Source of the DNA: Arenicellales bacterium
Lineage (GTDB): Bacteria; Pseudomonadota; Gammaproteobacteria; Arenicellales; JAJDZL01
Length of the DNA: 64,000 nucleotides
NCBI GenBank assembly: GCA_958295885.1
Contig: OY282380.1
Coordinates: 3,162,001-3,226,000, forward strand
Reading direction: 5' to 3'
Shown: positions 27,571-37,801 of the stretch, in pieces
Layout: each line of letters opens with the position of its first letter
Position numbering within the stretch: the first letter of the stretch is position 1
Translations under genes and position numbers: made by a program
The notes under the pieces: generated by a model
The model's database searches: none
The model's input: only the letters and a program-made list of their open reading frames with translations
What the model was told of the DNA's origin: nothing

Positions 27571-29541
27571 CTAGGCGGTTCTCGCCTGAAAAGCCTCGTA
27601 AATCCGATTGAATCGCTGCTGCAGGGGGGCATGGGCTTCGCTCGGAACAGCACCCGTGAGCCAGTAATGGATCAGCAGCTTGTGAGTCTTCTCTTCAGAG
27701 CTGAAGTTTTTTTCCTGTTTTGTCATCGCCGCGTTCAGGCGTTGAACATTCAGCAGCATCCGCTCCCGTGAAAATTCAGGAGGTGAGTCCAGTTCCGAAA
27801 AAACCTCCAGCTGCAGGCAGATATGCTGCTTCAATTCCAGATTCCTAGCCAACTGCTCAGATAATTCTTCAGATTTCTCCGATTGATAATTTCGGGCCAG
27901 GTTGAGCGCTGATGTGAATCTTTCGCCAATGGCTTTTTCAAACTCTCCGCAGTCTCCCGCGATGCGCTCCCACTTCTGCTGGATCTCCTGCAGATCTTTT
28001 TCACATTCGCCCCCGATACCCATCAGCTCCAGCGTCTCACAGACTGCCGCTTTCGTCGCCAGGACTGAGAGATTGATCTGGATGGATTTCTTCTCAGCCA
28101 AACGAACATGTTTTTGGAACTTTGAAATCTCATGGTTGAATTTCACTTCAAGGTATTTTTTTGCTCGTGCGTCTGACACTCGAGCCTCTTTCCACTGGTG
28201 CTGGATGTTCCGCGCCTTTTTCCTGGATTTTGTTACCTCATCGTCCGGCAGTTCATTGAGTGACTTAATCTTGTCAATCAACGCTTTCTTCGTTTCTACT
28301 ATCTCCTGATTTTTTCTGTCAGCCGTTTTTCGAAGTTCCGACCTGCGTTCAAACTGTCGATCGCACGCAGTGCGAAATTGGTTCCACAGTTCTTTTTCTT
28401 TCTTTTTGTGACCGCGAATCACAACCTGTTTCCAGTCGTTCTGATACTCCTTGGCCTTATTTATGGCAACTTTGATTGGCAGCGAATCAAGTTGCTTCGC
28501 ATTTTCAATCAGCTGTTTTCTGAACCTGATGCCTTTTTCCCTTTCCTGCTTGATGTGAGGCTCAAATTTCGCTAGAACCGCATCAAAGAGCGAGTTTGTT
28601 GAATTCCAATCTTTGTTGTTCAGAGGAACTGCCTTTTTCCAGTGTTTTCGAGATTCGCGCAAGGCAGTGCTGATCATTGCCCAATCCGGCTGGGTCCAGT
28701 CGACCGAGTCGAATAATTCCTCAAGTTCGCGGCATATACTTATGCGAATTTTCTTATTCTCGCGCCGAATGTTTTTTTGCGCCTTGAAGTGTTCGCGGCA
28801 GGGTTTGAACGCTTCTTCGTAGGCTTTTGAAAATTGATCTCGCAGTGACCGACTGGGATAATCTCCGGCTTGATTCCAATGTTTCCAGAGCTTTTGAATT
28901 GCGTTGATTCTTGCGTACAGTTCCTGAGGGCTGCCTTCGTAATTTTTCAGTTTCTGCAGACTCTTGATCAAGTTGATGCGATTTTGATCTACGCCCCAAT
29001 GTCTCCAGTCCCGCAGTTCCCGAATCTGAAAAAAGCAGACATTTAGTTTTTTCTGCAGTTGCACAACTTTCTTGCGCTCAAATTCCAGGCCACTGAGCTG
29101 ATGCAGTTGATTTTGGCAGCGCTTGTGCAGCTCTATTCCTTCGCTCAGCTGACCATCGTTGAGCGCTGTGGTCACCTGATCGATCAGCTCTTTCGTCGCA
29201 ATGTACAGATCGAATGTTTCTTTGGAATGTTTCTTTGTATTTTCGGAGCGCTTGGGTTTTCGGGGCTTGCTTTCCTTTGCATCTTCGGATTTTTTTCCTT
29301 TCGTGCGTTCTGAATCATTTTGAGACGCTTCCCGCTGAGCATTCCGGCCGCCGTTAAACTCCGTCTGGCTTTCGACATGGCTGTTCTTGGCAGAGACGCG
29401 GGCATTCGTTTGATCTTGATCGCCATCATCCAATCGAACGTTACTGCTGTGAGCGGATCCCTGGGAAGAAGCTGCGTCTGCCGAATTTGAGTCCTGCTTC
29501 GCTGAAATCTGTGATTGGTGAGTGTTCTTCGATTCAATCAT
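27571..29541 (-). CDS. DUF349 domain protein
   Basis: A 656-residue hydrophilic protein. The first ~110 residues are low-complexity and highly charged (Ser, Asn, Lys, Glu) and probably disordered. The rest is helical with repeated DUF349 units of about 70 residues, each with a W-x-x-(A/V)-G-type core such as LWKHWNQAGDYPSRSLRDQFSKAYE, HWKKAVPLN and EYQNDWKQVV. The function of DUF349 is not settled; coiled-coil and nucleic-acid roles have been suggested. It is upstream of the fumarase gene and separated from pstB by 314 bp. ATG 29541 is the natural start. Confidence 0.88.
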   Translation of the reverse strand: MIESKNTHQSQISAKQDSNSADAASSQGSAHSSNVRLDDGDQDQTNARVSAKNSHVESQTEFNGGRNAQREASQNDSERTKGKKSEDAKESKPRKPKRSENTKKHSKETFDLYIATKELIDQVTTALNDGQLSEGIELHKRCQNQLHQLSGLEFERKKVVQLQKKLNVCFFQIRELRDWRHWGVDQNRINLIKSLQKLKNYEGSPQELYARINAIQKLWKHWNQAGDYPSRSLRDQFSKAYEEAFKPCREHFKAQKNIRRENKKIRISICRELEELFDSVDWTQPDWAMISTALRESRKHWKKAVPLNNKDWNSTNSLFDAVLAKFEPHIKQEREKGIRFRKQLIENAKQLDSLPIKVAINKAKEYQNDWKQVVIRGHKKKEKELWNQFRTACDRQFERRSELRKTADRKNQEIVETKKALIDKIKSLNELPDDEVTKSRKKARNIQHQWKEARVSDARAKKYLEVKFNHEISKFQKHVRLAEKKSIQINLSVLATKAAVCETLELMGIGGECEKDLQEIQQKWERIAGDCGEFEKAIGERFTSALNLARNYQSEKSEELSEQLARNLELKQHICLQLEVFSELDSPPEFSRERMLLNVQRLNAAMTKQEKNFSSEEKTHKLLIHYWLTGAVPSEAHAPLQQRFNRIYEAFQARTA

Positions 29542-29855
29542 ATGGTTGTCGATGGAAAAAATATTGGCTTAGAGCTGGTTCAGTAATGAGGCGGCCGCGT
29601 TCAGCTTTGACAGCGACTGAGCATAAAAACGCTAACCTCGAAAGTCTTCATCTAGGGTTGATTGTTCCGTTCCCCTTCCATAGTGAATTTTATAGTGAAA
29701 AGTGAATTCAAGTTCAACTGGAAAACCTTCTCGACCATTCAAATAGTCAACTGATGTGTCGGAGAAAAATTGCTTTGGAACGCGTCAGTCGCTAAAATTT
29801 GGGTCTTGAACCTCCGAAAAAATGCAGGTCATTGGCAATACTTGAAAACTGCTGA
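29542..29855. other. Gap between pstB and the DUF349 gene
   Basis: In many bacteria phoU follows pstB. Here the 314 bp after pstB hold no reading frame resembling PhoU. The stretch is AT-rich and should contain the promoter of the DUF349 gene and the 3' end of the pst transcript. No hairpin with a T-run was recognised. Confidence 0.45.
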
Positions 29856-30707
29856 CTAACCAAAACGACCCGTTATGTAGTCTTCCGTCAGTTCATGCTG
29901 TGGATTTGTGAATATCTGGACCGTATCTCCCATTTCGATCAATTTGCCTAAATTCAAATAAACAGTGCGCTGGGACACGCGCGCAGCCTGCTGCATTGAA
30001 TGGGTGACTATGACGATTGAGAATTGGGTTCTAAGGTCGTCAATCAAATCTTCAATGCGCGCGGTGGCGATTGGATCCAACGCGGAACAGGGTTCGTCCA
30101 TCAGTATGACCTGCGGTTTGACTGCGATCGCCCGCGCGATGCAGAGTCTCTGCTGCTGTCCACCCGAAAGTTCGGTGCCTGACCTGTGAACCCGATCTTC
30201 CACTTCGGACAGCAGTCCGACTTTCTCCAGGCACGAATAGACTATTTCGTCGGTCTCAGCCCGATTGTTGACCAGATGATGCAATCTTGGTCCATACGCA
30301 ATATTATCATAGATCGACTTGGGAAATGGGTTGGGCTTTTGAAATACCATGCCGACTCGGGCCCTCAGTTCGACAACGTCGAGTTTATCGGAGTAGATAT
30401 CCTGATTGTCCAGCTTGATTGTTCCTGTGACTCGGCAGCCCCAGATGATGTCGTTTATTCTGTTCAGACATCGCAGAAAAGTGGACTTGCCGCAGCCGGA
30501 CGGACCAATGATGGCAAGAACCTCATTTTCGCGAATCGTCAGGCTCACATCCTTGATGGCATGAGTGTCTCCATAATGAACGTTCACATTTTCAGCCGTC
30601 ATGCGATTTCGAAAATGATTCGACTCATTTTTTGCAGCTGGAGCTATGATTGACGGGTCAGTTTTAAATACGACTTTGTCTTTATTCTCTTCTTTTAAGA
30701 TTTGCAT
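29856..30707 (-). CDS. pstB: Phosphate ABC transporter ATPase PstB
   Basis: PstB powers high-affinity phosphate import. The protein (283 residues from ATG 30707) carries [19 protein letters not shown], Walker [20 protein letters not shown] typical of PstB, Q-loop [19 protein letters not shown], signature [16 protein letters not shown], Walker [14 protein letters not shown] and H-loop [15 protein letters not shown]. The frame continues upstream to a TTG at 30752 inside the end of pstA, but the ATG fits the family better and leaves a 28-bp gap. It is the last gene of pstSCAB; phoU does not follow. Confidence 0.97.
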   Translation of the reverse strand: MQILKEENKDKVVFKTDPSIIAPAAKNESNHFRNRMTAENVNVHYGDTHAIKDVSLTIRENEVLAIIGPSGCGKSTFLRCLNRINDIIWGCRVTGTIKLDNQDIYSDKLDVVELRARVGMVFQKPNPFPKSIYDNIAYGPRLHHLVNNRAETDEIVYSCLEKVGLLSEVEDRVHRSGTELSGGQQQRLCIARAIAVKPQVILMDEPCSALDPIATARIEDLIDDLRTQFSIVIVTHSMQQAARVSQRTVYLNLGKLIEMGDTVQIFTNPQHELTEDYITGRFG

Positions 30708-30735
30708 ATTGTATGTCTCAAAAAATTTACGGGAA

Positions 30736-32031
30736 CTACCAGCGCCGTTCAAATCTCCGACGAAGCCGCACTGCCGCTATGTTCATTGTAATTAGAAACA
30801 GCAGCAAAATCAAAATTGCGCCGGATGTTTTTTCCAGGAAAGCTCTTTCAGGGCTGTCTGCCCAAAGAAAGATCTGTACCGGTAATGCGGTTGCCGGATC
30901 AAGCGGTCCCGAAGGGATGTCCACGATGAATGCGACCATGCCGATCAGCAAAAGAGGAGCCGTTTCTCCCAGAGCCTGTGCGAGTCCAATGATCGTGCCG
31001 GTAAGCATTCCGGGCATTGCCAGTGGAACGACTTCCCGAATGACGGTCTGCGTCTTCGATGCGCCCATGGCAAGAGCGCCTTCTCGGATTGAGGCCGGCA
31101 CTGCTCTAAGTGAAGCGCGTCCAGCAATGATGATGGTGGGAATCGTCATCAGACTGAGCACGAATCCTCCAACGAGGGGAACGGACCTGGGCAATCCGAA
31201 AAAATTGATGAAAACTGCGAGTCCAAGCAGGCCGAACACGATGGATGGAACGGCAGCGAGATTGTTGATGTTGATTTCTATGAAGTCTGTAAATCGGTTG
31301 CGCGGCGCAAATTCTTCCAGATAGCATGCCGCTGCCGCGCCTACGGGCAGGGAAATCAGCAGACAGACCAAGATCGTGTAAAAGGAGCCTGTCAGCGCGC
31401 CTCTGAGGCCGGCGAGTTCAGGTTCGCGGGAATCCCCTGACGTAAAAAATATCTTGTTGAATCGACTTTCGATCAATTCCTGTTGTTTCAGCGCGTTGAA
31501 CCACTTCAGCTGCGATTCCGAAATTCGGGCGCCCGTTCCGGTCTGACTCAGGTCAATTCTGTTTTTGTTCAGCATGTCGAATTCGTCGTCGACCGGCAGC
31601 CAAATCGATTGCGTTGTTCCAATCAATGAAGGATTGCCCTGTATCATTCGCTGCAGATGAACTTCGCCTCCTATGCTCGCGATTTTTTTCAGCTGCCGCT
31701 TTTCCTTGCGTTTGGTAACTTCTGGGAAGTGGGCATAAAGCGCCTGACTGACCAGCTTGCCGTAGTTTGCCGTCGTAATATTTTCCGTAGTGACGACCTT
31801 CGGGTCGAAGAAAATTTCCAGTTGTATCTGAGTCTGCCAGAAGGCGCTGACGCCATTTAGGGCGATGCTGACAAATAAGCTGACGACCAGAAAAATTCCC
31901 AGCAGTATCGCCGCAATGCCATAAAGCTTAAAACGCTTCTCAGCAGCATGTCTTTTCGCCAGTCGACGCTTGAAGTCAGGGTTGCCCCAGACATAAGAGC
32001 TGCTCTGCTGCTGATTATTCATACTGTTCAC
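30736..32031 (-). CDS. pstA: Phosphate ABC transporter permease PstA
   Basis: A 431-residue inner-membrane permease, long because of an N-terminal extension with one membrane helix (about 37-60) and a soluble periplasmic part of the DUF3333 type. The C-terminal half is the ABC permease domain (about 205-425) with helices [37 protein letters not shown] and the coupling EAA loop [30 protein letters not shown]. Its start overlaps the end of pstC by 17 bp, so the two subunits are translationally coupled and pair to form the channel. Confidence 0.95.
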   Translation of the reverse strand: MNSMNNQQQSSSYVWGNPDFKRRLAKRHAAEKRFKLYGIAAILLGIFLVVSLFVSIALNGVSAFWQTQIQLEIFFDPKVVTTENITTANYGKLVSQALYAHFPEVTKRKEKRQLKKIASIGGEVHLQRMIQGNPSLIGTTQSIWLPVDDEFDMLNKNRIDLSQTGTGARISESQLKWFNALKQQELIESRFNKIFFTSGDSREPELAGLRGALTGSFYTILVCLLISLPVGAAAACYLEEFAPRNRFTDFIEININNLAAVPSIVFGLLGLAVFINFFGLPRSVPLVGGFVLSLMTIPTIIIAGRASLRAVPASIREGALAMGASKTQTVIREVVPLAMPGMLTGTIIGLAQALGETAPLLLIGMVAFIVDIPSGPLDPATALPVQIFLWADSPERAFLEKTSGAILILLLFLITMNIAAVRLRRRFERRW

Positions 32032-33406
32032 TGTATTTTCTGACGATGTAGAGCGCGGTTACGTTCAGCAGCAGGGTCGAAACAAATAAAGTAAGTCCGA
32101 GTGCAAAGGCTGCAAGTGTTTTTGGATTGTCAAATTCCTGATCTCCGACCAGTAAAGTTACGATCTGCACTGTAACGGTTGTGACCGACTCCAAGGGATT
32201 TGCGGTCAGTCTTGCAGCAAGCCCCGCCGCCATCAGAACAATCATCGTCTCACCGATCGCCCGCGATACAGCCAGCAGCAAGGCGCCGATGATTCCGGGC
32301 AGAGCCGCAGGAATTACGACTTTCCTGATGGTTTCAGACTGGGTTGCGCCGCAGGCAAGGGACGCCTCTCGAATCGAGTTCGGCAGCGCGGTTATGACAT
32401 CATCCGACAATGAGGACACAAACGGGATGATCATGATCCCCATGACGACTCCCGCCGCGAGTCCACTTTCATGAGCGACGTCAAGTCCGAGCATGCCGCC
32501 AAATTCACGCAGATATGGGGCTACGACCAATGTTGCGAAAAATCCGTATACGACCGTAGGTATGCCCGCTAAAATTTCCAAGGCTGGCTTGGTGAAGTTC
32601 CTGACTTTCTTGGAAGCATATTCCGCCAGGTAAATTGCAGACAGCAATCCAACTGGCACAGCAACAGTCATGGCGACACCGGCGACAAGAATCGTTCCTG
32701 TGAATAGGGGAACGCTTCCAAAAAGCCCTGACGAACCGACTTGATCTTCACGGATCGAAATCTGCGGACTCCATTCAAGGCCGAAAAGAAATTCAGTTAT
32801 GGGAACGAGGCGAAAGAACTGAATCGTTTCAAACAATACAGACAGTACGATGCCAACAGTCGTAAATATTGCGATGAGCGAACAGATTAAAAGCAGAATC
32901 TGGACGATGGATTCAGCGATCGGGCGCGCTCGAAGTTTTTCAGAAATCCTAGCGACGAATACCAGACTCAAACTGGCGCCGATGACAAAAACAGAAGCGT
33001 TTCGAAGCGTGGAACTGAGATCAACAAGGTAGTTGTAACGAGCTGCAGCAGCCTGAAGAACCGCCAAATTTTCAAATTCCACCACCTGGTCGGTCTGTGC
33101 GAGGATTTGAATTTGGCTGATCAGCCATTCTACGCGGGGGTGTGAACCATCCTCAAAGTCGGGGAAGTACTCTGACAGGATGATGCGCAGGATGATCTCT
33201 TCATCGATCATTACCCACAAACTCAGCACTGCCAGTGCGGGGACTGCGAACAGCAGGGCGGCAACTTCACCATAATAGCGCGGTGCAGAGTGCAGATAGC
33301 GAATGCCACCCATGCTTCCTGCGATTTTAATCGAACGCTGCTTTGCCAGGTAGTAAAAGAGCGTTGAACACGCAAGCAGCAGAATTACCAGTACTGTAGC
33401 ACTCAT
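32015..33406 (-). CDS. pstC: Phosphate ABC transporter permease PstC
   Basis: A 463-residue permease. It has an N-terminal helix, a second around 47-68, a periplasmic region, then the permease domain (about 225-460) with VAMTVAVPVGLLSAIYLAEYA, PTVVYGFFATLVVAPYL and the EAA loop IREASLACGATQSETIRKVVIPAALPGIIGA. It is the first of the pstCAB block, 313 bp after pstS; a strong hairpin lies in that gap. The ATG at 33406 is followed directly by a hydrophobic segment as in homologues. Confidence 0.95.
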   Translation of the reverse strand: MSATVLVILLLACSTLFYYLAKQRSIKIAGSMGGIRYLHSAPRYYGEVAALLFAVPALAVLSLWVMIDEEIILRIILSEYFPDFEDGSHPRVEWLISQIQILAQTDQVVEFENLAVLQAAAARYNYLVDLSSTLRNASVFVIGASLSLVFVARISEKLRARPIAESIVQILLLICSLIAIFTTVGIVLSVLFETIQFFRLVPITEFLFGLEWSPQISIREDQVGSSGLFGSVPLFTGTILVAGVAMTVAVPVGLLSAIYLAEYASKKVRNFTKPALEILAGIPTVVYGFFATLVVAPYLREFGGMLGLDVAHESGLAAGVVMGIMIIPFVSSLSDDVITALPNSIREASLACGATQSETIRKVVIPAALPGIIGALLLAVSRAIGETMIVLMAAGLAARLTANPLESVTTVTVQIVTLLVGDQEFDNPKTLAAFALGLTLFVSTLLLNVTALYIVRKYSEQYE

Positions 33407-33609
33407 GGATATCGTTTATGTCTGCAATTCATTCGGCGGTCAGAGAGCAACAGCAGAACCAAGTAATGCCGTTTACAGCTTGCGGCGTCTGAACTCCAAT
33501 GTGTAGAACTGAATCTGTGCCTGAGCGTGCAGAGTGACGGGCAGTTCTGTTCAGCTGCGTCAGGGCCGACTGTTTCTGCATTTGAAATTCTCACCGAGCA
33601 TTCAAAATC

Positions 33610-33648
33610 CTGCCTGCCTTCGTCAGCACGGAATACGAAAGCAGGCAG
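33610..33648 (-). promoter_or_regulatory. Intercistronic hairpin between pstS and pstC
   Basis: In the minus-strand transcript CTGCCTGCTTTCGT pairs with ACGAAGGCAGGCAG, a 14-bp stem with one T-G wobble and an 11-base loop. It lies 72 bp after the pstS stop and about 200 bp before pstC. There is no T-run, so it is more likely an mRNA stabiliser or partial attenuator, which would give more PstS than membrane subunits, as is common for binding-protein operons. Confidence 0.6.
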
Positions 33649-33719
33649 CTGCAATCAGAAAATAGACTTCCCTGAATCTGTATGAAATTATTGGGAAATT
33701 TGGATCTGATTAATTCAGA

Positions 33720-34790
33720 TCATTCAGCAACGAGTTGAACCGTTACTAAATTCATAGCTACTGTATTAAACTCTTGACGTTCAGCCTCCGGCATAGGAAT
33801 CATTCCTTTGTCAATCAAATACCCTTCCTCTCCCCAAGCGCGGTCGCTTGTGAATTCAGCAATGTATTCTTTAATTCCAGGAATTAGATTCACATGATCG
33901 GACTTCACATAGAAATACAGAGATCGTGAGATTGCGTAAGAACCATCTGCGATATTTTCAAATTCAGGTGCTACGCCATCAACAACTGCGCCCTGAACCA
34001 CATCAGAATTCTGATCAAGAAAGCTGAAGCCAAACACACCGACTGAATTCGGATCGGCTTTTAGTTTCTGAACGATCAGATTGTCATTTTCACCTGCTTC
34101 GACCCAGGCGCCATCCTCGCGGATGCCATGGCATATCGATTTGTATTGACTCTTATCGCTTTTCTTAATCGCTTTAATCCACTCGAAGGACCTGCATCCT
34201 GTTTCGAGGCCTAATTCAGCGAACGCATCGCGCGTGCCTGAAGTCGGAGGAGGACCCAGAACACGAATTGGAATATCGGGTAAATCAGCGTTTACGTCCT
34301 GCCAAGTCATGTAGGGATTTGCGACCAGTTTCTCTTCGCCGTCAGGAGACGGAACATTTTTCGCCAAAGCGAGAAATACATCTCGGAGAGTGAGTTCGAA
34401 CCGATCAGAGCTGGTAGAGTTTACAATAACGATGCCGTCGTAACCAAACTTGATTTCGACGATGTCGTCAATGCCATTCTCTGCACAGCGATCAATTTCT
34501 GTCTGTTTGATTCTTCTGGATGCGTTGGTGATGTCGGGATGATCAACACCAAGGCCTGCACAGAACAATTTAAGTCCACCACCGGAACCGGTAGATTCTA
34601 TGATGGGAGTCGAGTATTCACTGCTGGCCCCAAAACGCTCTGCAACTACAGACGCAAATGGATACACCGTTGAAGATCCCACGATACTTATATAGTCTCT
34701 TTCATCTGCATTTGATACATTTAAAAAAGACACTAGCGAAAGTGCTAGACCAATCAGGAAAACCCTGAGATATGACGACGAGACTGACAT
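33720..34790 (-). CDS. pstS: Phosphate-binding periplasmic protein PstS
   Basis: A 356-residue binding protein with a signal peptide (VFLIGLALSLVSFLNVSNA, cut near residue 28). Phosphate-binding segments are IVGSSTVYPFASVVAERFG, IESTGSGGGLKLFCAG, NASRRIKQTEID and GPPPTSGTRDAFAELG, typical of PstS of the proteobacterial type. A Shine-Dalgarno (GGAG) precedes the ATG by eight bases, and a TTGACA-type promoter lies about 85-115 bp upstream. It heads the pstSCAB operon, probably induced at low phosphate, though I see no convincing Pho box. Confidence 0.95.
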   Translation of the reverse strand: MSVSSSYLRVFLIGLALSLVSFLNVSNADERDYISIVGSSTVYPFASVVAERFGASSEYSTPIIESTGSGGGLKLFCAGLGVDHPDITNASRRIKQTEIDRCAENGIDDIVEIKFGYDGIVIVNSTSSDRFELTLRDVFLALAKNVPSPDGEEKLVANPYMTWQDVNADLPDIPIRVLGPPPTSGTRDAFAELGLETGCRSFEWIKAIKKSDKSQYKSICHGIREDGAWVEAGENDNLIVQKLKADPNSVGVFGFSFLDQNSDVVQGAVVDGVAPEFENIADGSYAISRSLYFYVKSDHVNLIPGIKEYIAEFTSDRAWGEEGYLIDKGMIPMPEAERQEFNTVAMNLVTVQLVAE

Positions 34791-34874
34791 CTAAATTCTC
34801 CAAAAAAAGTTGGACCTGTATGAGGTCGTCAAATTAGGGTAGCTAAAAACCAAAAGATTCAGTTTCTGCCCGCA

Positions 34875-34904
34875 AGTTTATTTGATGAATTGGATTCATG
34901 TCAA
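34875..34904 (-). promoter_or_regulatory. Candidate sigma-70 promoter of pstS
   Basis: On the minus strand a perfect TTGACA (34904-34899) is followed after 18 bp by TAAACT (34880-34875), then about 85 bp of leader to the pstS ATG. The -35 is consensus and the -10 weaker, as may be expected for an activated promoter. Confidence 0.45.
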
Positions 34905-35787
34905 GAAGTTTTTCTGTTTGGGTTCGATGGAGACAGAAAACGTTGCAGATTGAGGAGAAGCATCTGCGAATTTTGGCTGGAATTCAATCATTCTGTCAAG
35001 GTTCGTTCGAAACTAAGGACTATTAGCGCCCAGTCGCAAAAGCGCCGGCAAAAAAAACTGTAGCGCCATTGTTAATGCCGTTCGCCAATTTCCGTTCTCT
35101 GCGCTGGACTCCGAAAAGAGAGGACTGCTGATGATCGCGGGTTTCATTCTGGTCCTGCTGCAGACTGGAATGCAGAGATTTGCCAGATTGTGAAGTTCTG
35201 AAACTTAAACCTGTCTTAGGCTGCTCCTTTCAATTCAGCAGATACTGCTGTGCAACAATATTTCCCACGTTTCCACCGAAACTGCAGGTCAGCTACGGTG
35301 GCTGTCCAAATTGAGCGCTGCCAGCTCAACTGGATTCGCGGCCGTGGTGTCAAAAGCGGCAGACGCGTACAGCCGGTTTCGTCACTTTTGATGTGCTGAG
35401 ACTGAAACAAGGTGTGAGATCAGACAATGGCGAAGCTGCTTTTCAGTCTCTGCAGCAGGAAGCCGCTGCTGAGCTCGCGACTTGGTAGACGAAGAACTTC
35501 ATTTCCAGCGGAAGCTGTTTGGACGGCGTAGAGCCGTCAAGGTCAAACGCTGTCGCAAATACTAACAAAGCGGGAATGAATCCTGTTTATTCGATTGTGC
35601 GCTGAGTTTTTTTGAGTCAATACGGGTCCCGAACAGCTGTCTGTGCTGATCCGAAAACCGCGATGTCTGCAATCTATAATAAAATCATTGCAGTCGCTGT
35701 TGTTTCGGCATGGGTCTTGGTATTCATCACTGTCATCATGCGTCGTCAGACACTGAAACCGGATGAAAAAATTGTTCTGCCGCAATG
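34905..35787. other. Gene-poor stretch with possible decayed frames
   Basis: Between the pstS promoter and the tandem duplication no intact gene is supported. Around 35485-35565 a plus frame reads HFQRKLFGRRRAVKVKRCRKY before a stop, which looks like the C-terminus of a lost protein. A frame at 35612-35821 contains one membrane-like segment (NKIIAVAVVSAWVLVFITVIMR) but has no good start signals and runs into the duplicated unit, so it is not called. Confidence 0.35.
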
Positions 35788-36015
35788 GCTTGCAATTGAA
35801 GTGCTGGAAATGGTACGATAATTCTTATTCAAAGGCGTCCCACGGCACGAGGCTAAGGACATTGGACGCGAGCCGCGGTGAACAGCCTTTAGAGCGGCTG
35901 AAATTGGACAGAGGCAGCAGACGAAGAGGCGAAAAAAAATGTCACTCTTTCCAGGGAAACACAGCCGCAGAACGCGTGCGACGCCAGCAGGTCGAATGGT
36001 ATAGGAACAGAGCAT

Positions 36016-36384
36016 ATGAATAGATTCGCATATGATACGCTCGGCACTTCGAAGAAACTCGAAGCTGCCGGCATGGAGCGATATCAAGCAGAAGCAGTAG
36101 CGACCGCGATCGCCCAACGCGAGGGCAATCTTGCCACCAAGTCAGACATTGATGGAGTCAAATCCGATATAGATGGAGTCAAGTCCGATATAGATGGAGT
36201 CAAATCCGAAATCAGGTCATTAAGGGCAGAAGTCAAGTCTGATATCAATGGAATGAAATCCGAGATCAACTTGTTGAGAACTGAAGTCACTTCAGAGATG
36301 AAGGCACAGTTCAGATGGCTGATGACCATGCAGGTTATCGTAATATTGGCAATTATTGCACTAGCCTACCAGAACGGCTCGTAA
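36016..36384 (+). CDS. DUF1640-like coiled-coil membrane protein, copy 1
   Basis: A 122-residue protein starting MNRFAYDTLGTSKKLEAAGM, the N-terminal motif of DUF1640/CCDC90-type proteins. A heptad region follows in which SDIDGVK is repeated three times and then degenerates (residues about 44-90), predicted to form a coiled coil. The end is a single membrane helix (MTMQVIVILAIIALAYQ) with a very short tail. It is thus a C-tail-anchored coiled coil. The function of the family in bacteria is unknown. A second, shorter copy lies 713 bp downstream. A moderate ribosome binding site (GGAACAG) precedes the ATG. Confidence 0.75.
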   Translation: MNRFAYDTLGTSKKLEAAGMERYQAEAVATAIAQREGNLATKSDIDGVKSDIDGVKSDIDGVKSEIRSLRAEVKSDINGMKSEINLLRTEVTSEMKAQFRWLMTMQVIVILAIIALAYQNGS

Positions 36385-36728
36385 GTTCTTCCACTTACAA
36401 AGGTGGAGGGCATCCATCTCAGGTCGTACTCCATGTCCGAACCTGCCCTTACGATCGCGATCGGGGCATGGATTTGCTTTAAATGTAGATCATGCAATAG
36501 CAGCTTGCAATTGAAGTGCGGGATATGATACTGTAAATCTTACTCAAAGGTGTCCCGCGAGACGAGGCTAAGGACATTGGATGTGAGCCGAGGAGAACAG
36601 TTTTCAGAGCGGCTGATATTGGACAGCGGTGGCAGACGAAGCTACGACAAAATGCGACTCTTTCCAGGGAAGCATGGCCGCAGAAGATGTGTAGCACCAG
36701 CTTATCGAATGACATAGAAATAGAGCAC

Positions 36729-37043
36729 ATGAATAGATTCGCATATGATACGCTCGGAACTTCGAAGAAACTCGAAGCTGCCGGCATGGAGCGATATCAA
36801 GCAGAAGCGGTAGCGACTGCGATCGCCCAACGCGAGGGCAATCTTGCCACCAAGTCAGACATTGATGGGTTGAAATCCGACATTGATGGGTTGAAATCCG
36901 AGATTGATGGAGTCAAATCCGAGATCAGCTCGTTGAGAACTGAAGTCACTTCAGAGATGAAGGCACAGTTCAGATGGCTGATGACCATGCAGGTCATCGT
37001 AACATTGGCAATAATTGCACTAGCCTACCAGAACGGCTCGTAA
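36729..37043 (+). CDS. DUF1640-like coiled-coil membrane protein, copy 2
   Basis: Paralogue of the preceding gene, 104 residues from ATG 36729. The first 43 residues are the same as in copy 1, and the C-terminal helix differs by one residue (VTLAII instead of VILAII). The coiled-coil part is shorter: two SDIDGLK units and one SEIDGVK, with about 18 residues missing relative to copy 1. Heptad register is kept, so both should fold and could form mixed oligomers. The frame extends 14 codons upstream, but the shared leader makes the ATG at the conserved MNRF the better start. Confidence 0.75.
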   Translation: MNRFAYDTLGTSKKLEAAGMERYQAEAVATAIAQREGNLATKSDIDGLKSDIDGLKSEIDGVKSEISSLRTEVTSEMKAQFRWLMTMQVIVTLAIIALAYQNGS

Positions 37044-37154
37044 GTTCTTCCACTTACAAAGGTGGAGGGCATCCATCTCAGGTCGTACTCCATGTCCGAA
37101 CCTGCCCTTATGATCAGCGATCAAGGCATGGATTTGCTTTAAATGTCGATCATT

Positions 37155-37512
37155 CTTGATGTTCTCAAATAACGCTTCAGCATGTTCAGCATCATTGAAG
37201 GAAAATCAAGTTCATTTTGGCAGATCTTCCAGGAGTTGGACGGTGAGATAAGGGGAAAATGAGCAGGTGCTGTTTCGCGAGACCGCTATCTGTGAATTCT
37301 CCGTAGGTCCGAAACCGCGCGGCAATATTTGATCGGTCCTCAAAGGCCCGCGATTGACTTACACCCGCGAACTTCCGCGTCAGCAGGCAATCGAGACTGT
37401 GAAAGTATTGCCAAATTAGTTTAAATTAGTGGATTATGAATATAAATCTCATTGATATAATTGATATTAATATTTGTTCTGATTCAGAAATCTACGAAAA
37501 TGAGAATACTGA
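37155..37512. other. Intergenic stretch left of the IS1111-type element
   Basis: No gene supported. GC-rich to 37410, then strongly AT-rich up to the element (37420-37500). This is the sequence into which the element inserted, together with what follows 39064. Confidence 0.4.
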
Positions 37513-37531
37513 TATGTTTTGACCTGTTCCC

Positions 37532-37801
37532 TCGCGGTTACGGATTAATTGTATACTGACCTTTCAAAGGTTGTACTGTCAGTTTCTCCTTTCGGCTTGA
37601 TCAACCTGATAGATGGTACGGGCTTGGCACGTGACCTTAGTCAACAATCTGATATGCGTGGGTTGGATACCACATGACCGTACTGCGTCACGGAACTGCC
37701 TCTGTCTTTCAACGTGGATCATCGTCAGCCTCTGCTGACGAGCCAACAAAGTATTATCGAGGGTTTTTCCACCAAGGTCCGCACCTTCTATCATTGATCT
37801 G
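37532..37801 (-). ncRNA. Candidate bridge/seek RNA region of the IS1111-type element
   Basis: The 270 bp between transposase stop and left inverted repeat contain no gene but several stems: ACTGAC (37555-37560) with GTCAGT (37578-37583) enclosing CCTTTCAAAGG, and CGTCAGCCTCTGCTGACG (37723-37740). IS110-family transposases use an RNA made from their non-coding end to pair with donor and target DNA. In IS1111-type elements it is downstream of the transposase. The exact RNA limits and guide loops cannot be read from one copy. Confidence 0.5.

Larger units (their letters stand above)
35788..37154 (+). repeat. Tandem direct duplication, two ~0.7-kb units
   Basis: The unit beginning GCTTGCAATTGAAGTG at 35788 is repeated from 36503, a spacing of 715 bp. 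Both units contain a ~230-bp leader (with AGGCTAAGGACATTGGA and CTCTTTCCAGGGAA), one coiled-coil gene, and the same ~110-bp tail to AAATGT(A/C)GATCAT. Divergence is modest outside the genes and small inside them. The number of internal 21-bp repeats differs between the copies. Confidence 0.85.

Noticed and set aside
37555..37740. CRISPR-like repeats in the structured region next to the IS1111 transposase
   Set aside because: The stems are single and different from each other; there are no regularly spaced identical repeats and no cas genes in the window.
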